Part shown: piece after piece, positions 1-7,914 of the stretch
Layout: each line of letters starts with the position of its first letter
Position numbering within the stretch: the stretch's first letter is position 1
Assembly: GCA_021325515.1 (NCBI GenBank)
Contig: JAJPHC010000054.1
Span: forward strand, 83,874-147,873
Source: Acidobacteriota bacterium
Lineage (GTDB): Bacteria > Acidobacteriota > Thermoanaerobaculia > Gp7-AA8
Direction: 5' to 3'
DNA length: 64,000 bases
Translations under genes and position numbers: made by a program
The notes under the pieces: generated by a model
The model's database searches: none
What the model saw: the letters and a program-made list of their open reading frames with translations, nothing else
Told to the model about the DNA's origin: nothing

Positions 1-186
1 GAACGCTGCGACCGCGGCCGCTGCTGCCAGTGTTCCAACGGTCAGAGCCCGGCGCAGCGTCCGCCTCCGCACCTGCTGTCTCCACAGCGGGCGCACTGCC
101 GTACGGATCCGTTCCTCACCTCCTGCCGGAAGCTCGGGACTCGCCGCAAGACGCAACAGCCGTTCGATGGTCTCATCCTCAGACAT
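1..186 (-). CDS. Probable anti-sigma factor, N-terminal part (cut by window edge)
   Basis: The first 62 codons of a minus-strand gene whose remainder lies outside the window. Its ATG overlaps the stop of the ECF sigma gene (TGATG arrangement), so the two are translationally coupled. The visible protein has an acidic start, a stretch of leucines, then a basic RRRTLRR segment followed by an alanine/valine-rich run that looks like the beginning of a transmembrane helix. A short cytoplasmic part followed by one membrane helix, directly after a sigma gene, is the usual form of a membrane anti-sigma factor. No zinc-binding anti-sigma motif is visible in this piece, so the role rests mainly on position. 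Confidence 0.55.
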   Translation of the reverse strand, partial: MSEDETIERLLRLAASPELPAGGEERIRTAVRPLWRQQVRRRTLRRALTVGTLAAAAAVAAF

Positions 187-755
187 CACGATGTCCTTCC
201 CGCCAGTTCCGTGAACGCGTCGCGGAATGCGCCGCGTGCGCGCGTCAGCAGCGACTCTGCTGCCTTCGGTGTCATCGCCAGGCGGCCGGCGATTTCCTGC
301 ACGCTCAACCCGTTCACATATTTCCATTCCAGGGCCGAGGCGTAATGCCGCGGCAGATGATCGAGGACGATCCGGACCGCACGCCCGATCTCCTTCCGCT
401 CATGCTCGCGATCGGGAGTGTCTTCCAGCGCCGGCAGCGACTCGAGCACGGCGCGAACATCGGGATCGTCGTCCGCGACCTCCGTCCGCGCGTCCTTCCG
501 GACGGCGGCAATTTCGAATCTGGCGAAGCCGCACATCCAGGAAAAGAGAGGTGCCTCCCCTCGCCACGATTCGAGTCTCGGGATCACCTTCTCGAAGATG
601 GTCTGAACGATGTCGAGCGCGAGATCAGCATTTCCTGCAAGGCGGCGATATGCAAATCGATAAAGCCGGGGGTAGTAGTCGGCGACGAACTGGTCGAACG
701 CCGCTTCGTCCCCACGGAGAAGGCTGCGCACGAGTTCGCGATCGGTCATCCTCAT
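186..755 (-). CDS. ECF-type RNA polymerase sigma factor (sigma-70 family)
   Basis: 189 residues, the normal size for an ECF sigma factor with only regions 2 and 4. Region 2 is about residues 18-85 (FDQFVADYYPRLYRFAYRR, then DIVQTIFEKV and an SWMCGFARFEIA segment replacing the usual LxxIAxN). Region 4 is about 125-180, with LPRHYASALEWKYVNGLS and the helix-turn-helix VQEIAGRLAMTPKAAESLLTRAR. It lies 39 bp downstream of the STN-containing TonB receptor and overlaps the probable anti-sigma gene, which suggests cell-surface signalling. Start is MRMTD; the second Met two codons later is also possible. Confidence 0.9.
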   Translation of the reverse strand: MRMTDRELVRSLLRGDEAAFDQFVADYYPRLYRFAYRRLAGNADLALDIVQTIFEKVIPRLESWRGEAPLFSWMCGFARFEIAAVRKDARTEVADDDPDVRAVLESLPALEDTPDREHERKEIGRAVRIVLDHLPRHYASALEWKYVNGLSVQEIAGRLAMTPKAAESLLTRARGAFRDAFTELAGRTS

Positions 756-794
756 ACGTGAGTGCGCGAAGGCGCGGAAATCCTTCGCGGCTGT

Positions 795-3023
795 TCAGAA
801 TTTCCAGGTCGCTGCAAATGAGGGAAAGATCGGCACCGGCGAACGCTCTTCACGGCGAACGCCGGGCGTTCCATCATTTCGGAGATACGCCGCCACATCC
901 GTGATGCAGCAGACATTGTCGTGATTCGTCAGGTTGATCAGATCAAACGTGAGTGCCAGGTTCCCATGGCGCAGCGGGATCGAGCGCGACAGGCGGGCAT
1001 CGGCACGAAACCATGCCGGCAGCCGGCCGCTGTTTCGCGGCGCCTGGACGAGCTCCGGTTTTCCGTCAACCAGTTCCGCGCGAAAGGGAGTCGTCGGCCA
1101 GCCGGTGTGCCACGACGCGGCGATGCCCGCATTCCATCCGTCGCCGAAGTCTGCATTGAATCCGCCGGCGGCCGCGTATGGCTGGTCCCAACTGCGAGGA
1201 ACGTGGCGGCCCTCGATGGTGTCGATCGCGCGCGAGCTGGCGAAGGCCATCCACCAGCTCGAGGCGCGAGTCGCGCTTCCGGTCAGGCGCAGCTCGATTC
1301 CTCTCGCACGGCTCCGTTCCGGCGCCACTCTCACGCGATCGTCCTGCGCCTCGGGAAAGACGTCGATCGGATTGAGCATGTTCTCGTAACGCGGACGCAC
1401 GTGGAGCATCGGCTTGTCGAACGCCTCGATCCGCAACGTGACCTTTTTGTCGATTTGATGCTCGAAGCTGATCGTTCGATGTTCCCCCGTTTCCGGCGGA
1501 GCCAGACGCGTCACCCCATCTTCGACCTGCAATTCATTGAGGCGCTGCGACTGCGCATATCGCCCCCAACCGATGCGCAGATTCGAGTCGGGAGTCAGCG
1601 ACCAGAGCACACTGAGCCGGGGGCTGACTTCTTCGTATCCGCCGATCGACTGGCGATCCCACCGCACGCCTCCTTCTGCGATCACTCGCTCGGACAACTG
1701 AATACGATCCGATGCATAGAGTCCGACCGTTTCTTCATGAGGACGGAGATGAACATCGACGCGCGTCGCGTTTCCCGAGTTCCTCGTGTAGTCATAACGG
1801 GCGTCCGTCGTCTTTGCGTCGAACCCGAACTTGATCTGTTGCAGAACCGCCAGCGTGGCCCGCCAGTCCTGTTTCACCTCTACGAAATTGAACGATCGCC
1901 CGTCGCTGATCCGCAGCGGATCGGAGGCCTCGATACTCCCTACGCGATCGCGCGCGAGACGGCCGACCGCGACGATGTTTCGGACGGACAGCGCGTCGTT
2001 CCAATCGGTGTTCGTCGTCAGCCAAACATGCACGCTGTTCTCTTCCGCGGCACTTCGATCCAATTCGGCTGCCTTCGTGTTGCGATACGAGAGGTTGTCG
2101 TACGCGGCGAGAAAGGTAAGGCCGGCGTTCGTACGTCCGAATCGGTGCTCGACCTTCCCGACCAGGTCATAGCAGTCCGTGTTGATCAGCTCCTTCGGTT
2201 TCGTGTCGAGATTGAGAATGACGTCGGGATACCAGGCGCGCGCCGTCAGGAGCCACTTCGTCTGCTGATCCGCGGACGCCCCCGCGGTCGTGAAGCGGCC
2301 GTTCATCGTCCCCGCCGAAATCGTATGTTGCTCATTCGACGGATTGAGCAGGTTCATGTCGATGACACCGCCCATGCGGTCACCCCACTCGACCGGAAAT
2401 GCGCCGGTCATGAGATCGACGCGCCCGATGGATGCCGAGTCGAGCGAAGAGAAGATGTTGAAGAAGTCCTTGAGGTGAAATGGCTCGCTCAACTCGAGGC
2501 CGTCGAGTGCGATCACCGTTTCATCTGCGGCACTGCCGCGGACATTGACGGTTGCCGAAGCGTCGCCGCCCGCGACACCGGGGAGAACCTGGATCGCGCG
2601 CGTCAGGTCTTCCACCGGATTCGGCAGGCGATCGAGATCCTCTCGAGATAATCCCTCGCTGGCAGAGGGCTCGTTCGTGATGCGAACGTGGCTCGGTATC
2701 ACCACGATCTCTTCGCTGAAATGCGGATGCGGCGGCGGCGGTGCCGGCGCCTGCGGTTTCGGCGCGGGCACGACGAGCAGTTCGTGATGCGCGCCCTCGA
2801 CGACGCGCAAACCAAACGGCGCCAGAATCGCCTCGAGACGTTTCCGAGGCGTCGATGGAGGGGGCTCCTGCTGCACGCGCATATCCGGCCGCACCAGGGC
2901 GCTGGTGTAAATGACGACAGGCAACCCCTCGCGCTGCAATTGTGAGATCGCCTCGTCCAACCTCAATCCGGCGAGCGAATGCAGTGCGAGAGTGAGAGCG
3001 AAGAGAGCCCGCGCCGCCATCAC
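795..3023 (-). CDS. TonB-dependent outer-membrane receptor with N-terminal STN domain
   Basis: 742 residues. A short signal peptide is followed by an STN (secretin/TonB N-terminal) domain at about 20-90, a proline-rich linker (PKPQAPAPPPPHPH, about 91-104), a plug domain at about 120-235 (ITNEPSASEGLSREDLDRLPNPVEDL, VNVRGSAADETVIALDGLELSEP) and a beta-barrel to the C-terminus, which ends in Phe (WKF) as outer-membrane barrels do. STN domains in FecA-type receptors carry a ligand-occupancy signal to an inner-membrane anti-sigma factor; a sigma factor and a likely anti-sigma factor follow immediately. The ligand cannot be told from sequence. The gene order (receptor first) is the reverse of the common sigma/anti-sigma/receptor order. 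Confidence 0.9.
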   Translation of the reverse strand: MMAARALFALTLALHSLAGLRLDEAISQLQREGLPVVIYTSALVRPDMRVQQEPPPSTPRKRLEAILAPFGLRVVEGAHHELLVVPAPKPQAPAPPPPHPHFSEEIVVIPSHVRITNEPSASEGLSREDLDRLPNPVEDLTRAIQVLPGVAGGDASATVNVRGSAADETVIALDGLELSEPFHLKDFFNIFSSLDSASIGRVDLMTGAFPVEWGDRMGGVIDMNLLNPSNEQHTISAGTMNGRFTTAGASADQQTKWLLTARAWYPDVILNLDTKPKELINTDCYDLVGKVEHRFGRTNAGLTFLAAYDNLSYRNTKAAELDRSAAEENSVHVWLTTNTDWNDALSVRNIVAVGRLARDRVGSIEASDPLRISDGRSFNFVEVKQDWRATLAVLQQIKFGFDAKTTDARYDYTRNSGNATRVDVHLRPHEETVGLYASDRIQLSERVIAEGGVRWDRQSIGGYEEVSPRLSVLWSLTPDSNLRIGWGRYAQSQRLNELQVEDGVTRLAPPETGEHRTISFEHQIDKKVTLRIEAFDKPMLHVRPRYENMLNPIDVFPEAQDDRVRVAPERSRARGIELRLTGSATRASSWWMAFASSRAIDTIEGRHVPRSWDQPYAAAGGFNADFGDGWNAGIAASWHTGWPTTPFRAELVDGKPELVQAPRNSGRLPAWFRADARLSRSIPLRHGNLALTFDLINLTNHDNVCCITDVAAYLRNDGTPGVRREERSPVPIFPSFAATWKF

Positions 3024-3403
3024 TCGGCGATCATACTGCGGTCTGAGGATGTCTCAATCCTGAGCGAAGCGAAGGATCAACGAAGGCGCCGGGAAAACGG
3101 TTCTCGCAGGCCCTGCTCCCGAAGAATGCGGCGCGCTATACCCTGGGTCTTCGTCGAGCGACAGCAACGGGTGCCAGATCCTTCTTCCCCGCCTTCGCAT
3201 CCTTCACAAGTCAGGCCGGGAAGAACCGTTCTCCCGGCGCCTTCGTTGATCCTTCGCTTCGCTCAGGATGAATGCATCCTGAGGAATGACACGAAGGATT
3301 TTCTGCAGAACTGACACTTACCTCAGTAAGATGTGCGGCCGGTCTCGGGGGGGATCGTGCTTCACGGATTGTCCAAGCCCAGATTCAACGCACTGGAGAT
3401 GGA
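3024..3403. other. Intergenic region between divergent genes, carrying a large inverted repeat
   Basis: 380 bp without a convincing gene. It separates the receptor (leftward) from the aminotransferase operon (rightward), so it should hold promoters for both. About 3043-3283 is occupied by the inverted repeat described separately. The final ~100 bp before the aminotransferase start hold no confident -35/-10 pair; a purine-rich CTGGAGATGGA just before the ATG at 3404 is the likely ribosome-binding site. Confidence 0.6.
3058..3268. repeat. Long inverted repeat, 47-bp arms around a 117-bp centre
   Basis: Arms 3058-3104 and 3222-3268 are reverse complements at 46 of 47 positions. Just outside, CTGAGGATG (3043-3051) and CATCCTGAG (3275-3283) extend the symmetry with one mismatch. 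The arm core (GAGCGAAGCGAAGGATCAACGAAGGCGCC in pieces) recurs in diverged form near 44490-44530. There is no transposase, so this is a palindromic dispersed element or non-autonomous mobile relic. Confidence 0.85.
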
Positions 3404-4825
3404 ATGACGATTACGTTCAACCCCGATGAGACTTCCCTTGAGCCACTGATCCAATCTGCATCGACCGAGGAACTGCTACAGAAAGACAGCGAGTACTGCT
3501 CCTTCGGTGACACGGTCCACTACGCGGATCCACCGAAGATCTTCGAACGCTGTGAGGGAAGCTATCTCTTCGACGAGAGCGGCACGTCCTATCTCGATCT
3601 GCAGATGTGGTATTCGGCCGTCAACTTCGGATACGGCAATCCGCGGATCAACGAGGCGTTGAAGCGGCAGATCGACACGCTGCCGCAGCTTGCCTGCCAG
3701 TATCTCCATCGCGAGAAAGTCGAGCTGGCCGAAGCGCTCTGCAACGTGATGGAGAAACGCACCGGCGTGAAGGGCCGCGTGCACTTCAACGTCGGCGGCG
3801 CGCAGGCGGTCGAAGACTCGCTCAAGCTCGTGCGCAACGCCACAGGGCGCAGCCTGAACTTCGCCTTCATGGGCGGTTATCACGGGCGAACACTCGGCGC
3901 CTCGGCGATCACGTCGAGCTATCGCTATCGCCGCCGCTTCGGACATTTCTCCGATCGCGCGCAGTTCATCCCCTTCCCTTACTGTTTCCGCTGCCCCTAC
4001 GACAAGACTCGCGAGAGTTGCGAGCTCTTCTGCGTGGACCAGTTCGAACGTCTGTTCGACACCGAGTACCACTCCGTCTGGGATGCAAAGGCGTCGCAGT
4101 CCGAGTTCGCCGCGTTCTACATCGAGCCGATTCAGGGAACGGGCGGCTATGTCATTCCGCCGGAGGGATACTTCGAAGAGCTCACGCGCATCCTTCACGA
4201 GCGCGGCATTCTCATCGTGGTCGATGAGATTCAGATGGGCCTGTATCGCACCGGCAAGTTCTGGTCCTTCGAACATTTCGGCCTCAAGCCGGACGTCGTG
4301 GTCTTCGGTAAGGCGTTGACGAACGGACTGAACCCTCTGTCGGGGATCTGGGCGCGCGAGGATCTCATCTCGCCCAGCGTGTTCCCGCCGGGATCGACGC
4401 ATTCGACGTTCTCCTCCAACACCCTGGGCACGGCGACCGCGCTCGAAGTGATGCGCATGCTCGGTGAGTCCGATTACGAGAGCAGTGTGATGGAGAAGGG
4501 TGCTTATTTCCTCGCCCGGCTTCAGGATCTCAAGTCGCGCTGGAAGATGATCGGCCATGTGGACGGTCTCGGCCTCGCGCTGCGAATCGAGATGTGCAAA
4601 GAGGATGGCTTCACGCCGAACAAGGACTTGACGAACGCGATCTTCGACGAAGGGCTGAAGGGCGACATCGAAATGCACGGCCGGAAGTACGGCCTGGTTC
4701 TCGACGTCGGCGGCTATTACAAGAACGTCTTCACCCTCGCTCCCTCACTCGAGATTACCGAGGACGAGATCGACCTCGGCCTCGCGCTGATCGAATCGCT
4801 GCTCCTGCGTTGTGGTGCGTGCTGA
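3404..4825 (+). CDS. Class III PLP-dependent aminotransferase
   Basis: 473 residues, typical for fold-type I class III aminotransferases (GABA/ornithine/acetylornithine group). The PLP site is clear: VNVGGAQAVEDS-type substrate loop near 129-140, YHGRTLGA (159-166), VVDEIQMG with Asp274 and Gln277, Schiff-base lysine Lys303 in VVFGKALTNG, and Thr335 in the STHSTFSSNT loop. A four-cysteine segment, CFRCPYDKTRESCELFC (194-210), sits where some relatives have metal-like cysteine motifs. It heads an operon with an ACP and a ketosynthase, so it may aminate a keto- or aldehyde-type acyl intermediate, as the aminotransferase domain of mycosubtilin synthetase does; that is inference. Confidence 0.88.
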   Translation: MTITFNPDETSLEPLIQSASTEELLQKDSEYCSFGDTVHYADPPKIFERCEGSYLFDESGTSYLDLQMWYSAVNFGYGNPRINEALKRQIDTLPQLACQYLHREKVELAEALCNVMEKRTGVKGRVHFNVGGAQAVEDSLKLVRNATGRSLNFAFMGGYHGRTLGASAITSSYRYRRRFGHFSDRAQFIPFPYCFRCPYDKTRESCELFCVDQFERLFDTEYHSVWDAKASQSEFAAFYIEPIQGTGGYVIPPEGYFEELTRILHERGILIVVDEIQMGLYRTGKFWSFEHFGLKPDVVVFGKALTNGLNPLSGIWAREDLISPSVFPPGSTHSTFSSNTLGTATALEVMRMLGESDYESSVMEKGAYFLARLQDLKSRWKMIGHVDGLGLALRIEMCKEDGFTPNKDLTNAIFDEGLKGDIEMHGRKYGLVLDVGGYYKNVFTLAPSLEITEDEIDLGLALIESLLLRCGAC

Positions 4826-4829
4826 CGAC

Positions 4830-5693
4830 ATGACCCGGAACCGATACGACATTTTCGAAAAGGGGGGCGACACCGGCGTCCTTCTCTCTCACGGCATCAC
4901 CGGTGCTCCCACGGAGATGAAACCGCTGATTCGCAAGCTTGCGAGCAGCGGGCTCACCGTCTCCTGCCCGGCACTCGCGGGCCATTGTTCGACCCTGGGC
5001 GAGTTGAAGAAGACGCGATGGACCGACTGGTACGCGACGCTCGAGCAGTCGTTGATGGAATTGCGCGAGCAGTGCAGCACCGTGTTCGTCGGCGGGCTTT
5101 CGATGGGCGCTCTTCTCGCGCTGCGCCTCGCGGCGCGCCATCACGACGACGTGGCAGGCGTTGCAACGCTCTCCGCAACGTTCTTCTATGACGGCTGGAA
5201 CGTCCCACGCTTCCGCCAGCGCTACCTGCTGCCGATCGCGATGTACACACCGATCCGGTACTTCTACTCGTGGCATGAGCCGCCGCCGTTCGGGATCAAG
5301 GACGAGCGGTTGCGCAACATCATCGCGGCGGTGTACGCGAATGACGCGTCGCAAATGCCGGAGAAGTACGGCTACTCCGAGTTTCCGGGTGTCACGATCC
5401 GGGAGACGTTCCGCCTGATCAAAGCGGTGAAGCGCGAGCTCGCGAAGGTCACCGCTCCGCTGCTGATCGTTCACGCGACGGAAGACGATATGGCCACGCT
5501 CGAGAATGCGCGCTATCTCCAGCGAAACGTCGCATCATCGGACGTGGAGACGTTCTTCGTCGATGACACCTATCATGTACTCACGCTGGACCGGCGAAAG
5601 TACGACATCGCCGATCGTGTTGCATCGTTCATCGACGCGCGGCTGCCCGAGGCCGAGCAGACTTTGGAGTTCTCGCATGACATCCACGGCTGA
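4830..5693 (+). CDS. Alpha/beta hydrolase (carboxylesterase/thioesterase-like)
   Basis: 287 residues from the ATG 4 bp after the aminotransferase stop; a GTG at 4812 would add six residues and overlap that gene. The fold resembles Est30/monoacylglycerol lipase hydrolases: LLSHGITGAPTEM gives the oxyanion-hole HG, Ser91 sits in GGLSMGA (GxSxG), an acid lies in HATEDDMAT and the histidine in DTYHVLTLD, in the right order. Its 3' end overlaps the acyl carrier protein gene by 17 bp. In this operon it could release an acyl group from the carrier protein or cleave an ester; a general esterase cannot be excluded. Confidence 0.85.
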   Translation: MTRNRYDIFEKGGDTGVLLSHGITGAPTEMKPLIRKLASSGLTVSCPALAGHCSTLGELKKTRWTDWYATLEQSLMELREQCSTVFVGGLSMGALLALRLAARHHDDVAGVATLSATFFYDGWNVPRFRQRYLLPIAMYTPIRYFYSWHEPPPFGIKDERLRNIIAAVYANDASQMPEKYGYSEFPGVTIRETFRLIKAVKRELAKVTAPLLIVHATEDDMATLENARYLQRNVASSDVETFFVDDTYHVLTLDRRKYDIADRVASFIDARLPEAEQTLEFSHDIHG

Positions 5694-5943
5694 CACGCTC
5701 AAAAAGATTCTCACCGAGAAGTTCCACGTCGACGAGTCGAAGATTCAGCCCGAGGCATCGCTCGACAGCCTGGGCCTCGACTCGCTCGATCTGATCGAAG
5801 TGCTCTTCGAAGTCGAAGAGACGTTCGACATTCGTGTGCCGCAGGAAGGCTCGACGATTCGCGCGGCAACGATCCAGGAACTGCTCGACACGATCAAGGG
5901 TCTCGTCGAACAGAACGCGGCCACGAAGGCCGAGTCCGCATGA
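5677..5943 (+). CDS. Acyl carrier protein
   Basis: 88 residues, acidic, four-helix ACP pattern. The phosphopantetheine attachment site is Ser36 in LGLDSLDLIEVLFEVEE, the canonical DSL motif followed by the acidic helix II that docks with partner enzymes. The start overlaps the hydrolase gene by 17 bp and the stop overlaps the ketosynthase by 4 bp (ATGA), so translation is coupled. A dedicated ACP inside an aminotransferase operon, away from other fatty-acid genes, points to a specialised acyl pathway rather than housekeeping fatty-acid synthesis. Confidence 0.95.
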   Translation: MTSTADTLKKILTEKFHVDESKIQPEASLDSLGLDSLDLIEVLFEVEETFDIRVPQEGSTIRAATIQELLDTIKGLVEQNAATKAESA

Positions 5944-7175
5944 CCAGCCGGCGGGTCGTCGTCACCGGCGTCGGCGTCGTCTCGCCGCACGGCAGCGATC
6001 CCTCGACGATGTTCGACCGGCTGATGGCCGGCGAGTCGGCAATTCGCGAGGTGTCCTTCGACGTCAACGCAGCGTACTCGAACATCGCAGCGCCGGTCGA
6101 CTTCGATCCGGCGCCGCACTTCCCTCCCTCCGTGCGCCTCGAGAATGTCGACCGCGTCTCACAAATGACGATCGTCGCCGCAACATCGGCGTTCGCTGAC
6201 GCCGCCCTGCAGCTCGACGACGCGCAGAAGCTTCGAGCAGGAGTCTCCTTCGGCACCGGAATGGGATCGGCGACCGCACTCGAAGAGACGCATCTCCAGG
6301 TCTTTTCGCGCGATCCCGAACGCGTGCGGCCGATGACGGTGTTGAAGGTGATGAACAACGCCTCGCCCGGACACATCGCCATCAAGTACGGCTTCGGCGG
6401 ACCGAACCTGACGTTCTCGTGCGCCTGCGCTTCGTCTGCCGTATCGATCGGTGAAGCGTACAGGCAGATTCGCCACGGATACGCGGACGTGATGATCGCA
6501 GGCGGTGCGGAAGCACCGCTGACGTATACGTTCTTTCGCGGATGGGATGCCATGCATGTCCTCGCGCCGGTGGACCGCGAGAATCCATCAGCGACCTGCA
6601 AGCCGTTCGCGAAGAATCGCACCGGCCTCGTGCTCGGCGAAGGCGCAGCGATGGTGGTCCTCGAAGAGCGCGAGCTCGCGCTGAAACGCGGAGCGCGCAT
6701 TTATGCAGAGTTGATCGGATACGGATCTTCAAACGACGCCTCGCACATCACGAAGCCTTCGGTCGCAGGACAGGCGCGGGCGATGCAGCTCGCGCTCGAG
6801 GATCAGGGGACGTCGCCGGATGCCGTCGACTACGTGAACGCGCACGGAACCGCCACGGCAATCAACGACCCGACGGAGACACGAGCGATCAAGCAGGTCT
6901 TCGGCGATCGAGCGTCCAGGATTCCGGTCAGCTCCACCAAGTCGATGCACGGCCATCTCCTCGGCGGTGCCGGTGCACTCGAATTTGCCATCTCCGTACT
7001 CGCGCTCAATCGCAGCGCGATCCCGCCGACCGCGCATCTCGACTCGCCCGATCCGGAGTGCGATCTCGATTACGTCCCGTCGAAGGGAAGACGCGACGTC
7101 AGCCTGGGCTGCGTGATGTCGAACTCGTTCGCGTTCGGCGGCACGAACGCCGTGCTCCTCGCGCGCAGCGCATGA
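5940..7175 (+). CDS. Beta-ketoacyl-ACP synthase (KAS I/II, FabF-like)
   Basis: 411 residues, normal FabF length. The Cys-His-His triad of condensing enzymes is present: Cys163 in FSCACASSA, His302 in VNAHGTATAINDPTE, His339 in STKSMHGHLLGGAGA, plus the C-terminal SNSFAFGGTNA. It should condense an acyl thioester with malonyl-ACP, presumably on the ACP encoded just upstream (4-bp overlap). The stop overlaps the start of the first small membrane protein (ATGA). No ketoreductase or dehydratase follows, so a beta-keto product may go straight to the aminotransferase; this is inference. Confidence 0.93.
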   Translation: MTSRRVVVTGVGVVSPHGSDPSTMFDRLMAGESAIREVSFDVNAAYSNIAAPVDFDPAPHFPPSVRLENVDRVSQMTIVAATSAFADAALQLDDAQKLRAGVSFGTGMGSATALEETHLQVFSRDPERVRPMTVLKVMNNASPGHIAIKYGFGGPNLTFSCACASSAVSIGEAYRQIRHGYADVMIAGGAEAPLTYTFFRGWDAMHVLAPVDRENPSATCKPFAKNRTGLVLGEGAAMVVLEERELALKRGARIYAELIGYGSSNDASHITKPSVAGQARAMQLALEDQGTSPDAVDYVNAHGTATAINDPTETRAIKQVFGDRASRIPVSSTKSMHGHLLGGAGALEFAISVLALNRSAIPPTAHLDSPDPECDLDYVPSKGRRDVSLGCVMSNSFAFGGTNAVLLARSA

Positions 7176-7531
7176 TGCCGCCGCTCGCGATCGCGCTCTG
7201 GCTCGCGAACATCGTGCTCGACACGGCCGGGCATCTCATCTTCAAGTCCGTCGCGGCCGGGGATGATGACCTCAAGATTCGCCGCTGGAAACGGATGCTG
7301 TCGTCGCCGCGATTGTGGGCCGGCGGCATCTGCTTCGGCCTGGAGTTCGTGATCTGGTTCGCGCTCCTGTCGCTGATCCCGCTCTCACTGGCCATGCTCA
7401 TCGGCTCCATCAACATCGTCGTCGTGATGCTCGCCGGAAGGGTGGTGTTCCGCGAGACCCTCGATGGCGTGCGCATCGCCGCAATGTGCCTGATCACGAT
7501 CGGCGTCGCGCTCGCGGGAGGAGCCGGTTGA
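7172..7531 (+). CDS. Small EamA/SMR-type membrane protein, subunit 1
   Basis: 119 residues with four predicted membrane helices (about 5-22, 47-66, 70-90, 97-116), the size of small multidrug resistance/ArnE-type subunits, i.e. half an EamA transporter. The end LAGRVVFRETLDGVRIAAMCLITIGVALAGG matches the repeated EamA signature. The ATG overlaps the ketosynthase stop; a second ATG follows at once (7175). It is directly followed by a similar gene with a TTGA overlap, so the two probably form a heterodimer. ArnE/ArnF, the best-known pair of this kind, flip an undecaprenyl-linked aminosugar; here the cargo may be the operon's own product. Confidence 0.85.
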   Translation: MMPPLAIALWLANIVLDTAGHLIFKSVAAGDDDLKIRRWKRMLSSPRLWAGGICFGLEFVIWFALLSLIPLSLAMLIGSINIVVVMLAGRVVFRETLDGVRIAAMCLITIGVALAGGAG

Positions 7532-7914
7532 GCCGGCGCGCGTTCTACGCGCTCGGCTTCGGCGCGCTGATGTTGTCCGATACATGGACGCAGGTCGCGT
7601 TCAAGCTGGCCTCACTACAAACCGGCCCCTTCGCGCTTACGCCCGGCTGGCTGAAAAGCGCAGCGCTCGCACCCTGGATCTACGGAGCGATCGCAGGCTA
7701 CATCTGCTCATTCATCACCTGGATGACTTTGTTGAAGCATGCGCCGGTCGGCCCGGCGTTCGCCGCTTCGCATCTGGAAGTCGTCCCGGTCCTGTTGATC
7801 TCGGTGCCGCTGTTCGGCGATCGATTGACGATGTTGCAATTGATCGGCGCGGGATGCATCGTGCTGGGCGTAATCCTCCTGAGCTCGAGCAAATCGAAAC
7901 AAAGCGATGCCTGA
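7528..7914 (+). CDS. Small EamA/SMR-type membrane protein, subunit 2
   Basis: 128 residues from a TTG that overlaps the previous stop (TTGA); a GGGAGGAG ribosome-binding site lies 5-13 bp upstream, supporting this start. About four membrane helices, ending VPLFGDRLTMLQLIGAGCIVLGVILL, again an EamA/SMR C-terminal signature, then a short basic tail. It differs in sequence from subunit 1, fitting an antiparallel heterodimer. Its 3' end overlaps the DegT-type gene by 8 bp. Confidence 0.85.
   Translation: MSRRAFYALGFGALMLSDTWTQVAFKLASLQTGPFALTPGWLKSAALAPWIYGAIAGYICSFITWMTLLKHAPVGPAFAASHLEVVPVLLISVPLFGDRLTMLQLIGAGCIVLGVILLSSSKSKQSDA

Noticed and set aside
921..2651. Long plus-strand open frame opposite the TonB receptor
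   Set aside because: It mirrors the codons of the receptor gene, is rich in Arg and lacks any domain; the minus-strand gene has full family motifs.
3058..3268. Insertion sequence
   Set aside because: The 117-bp centre cannot encode a transposase and no target duplication is evident.
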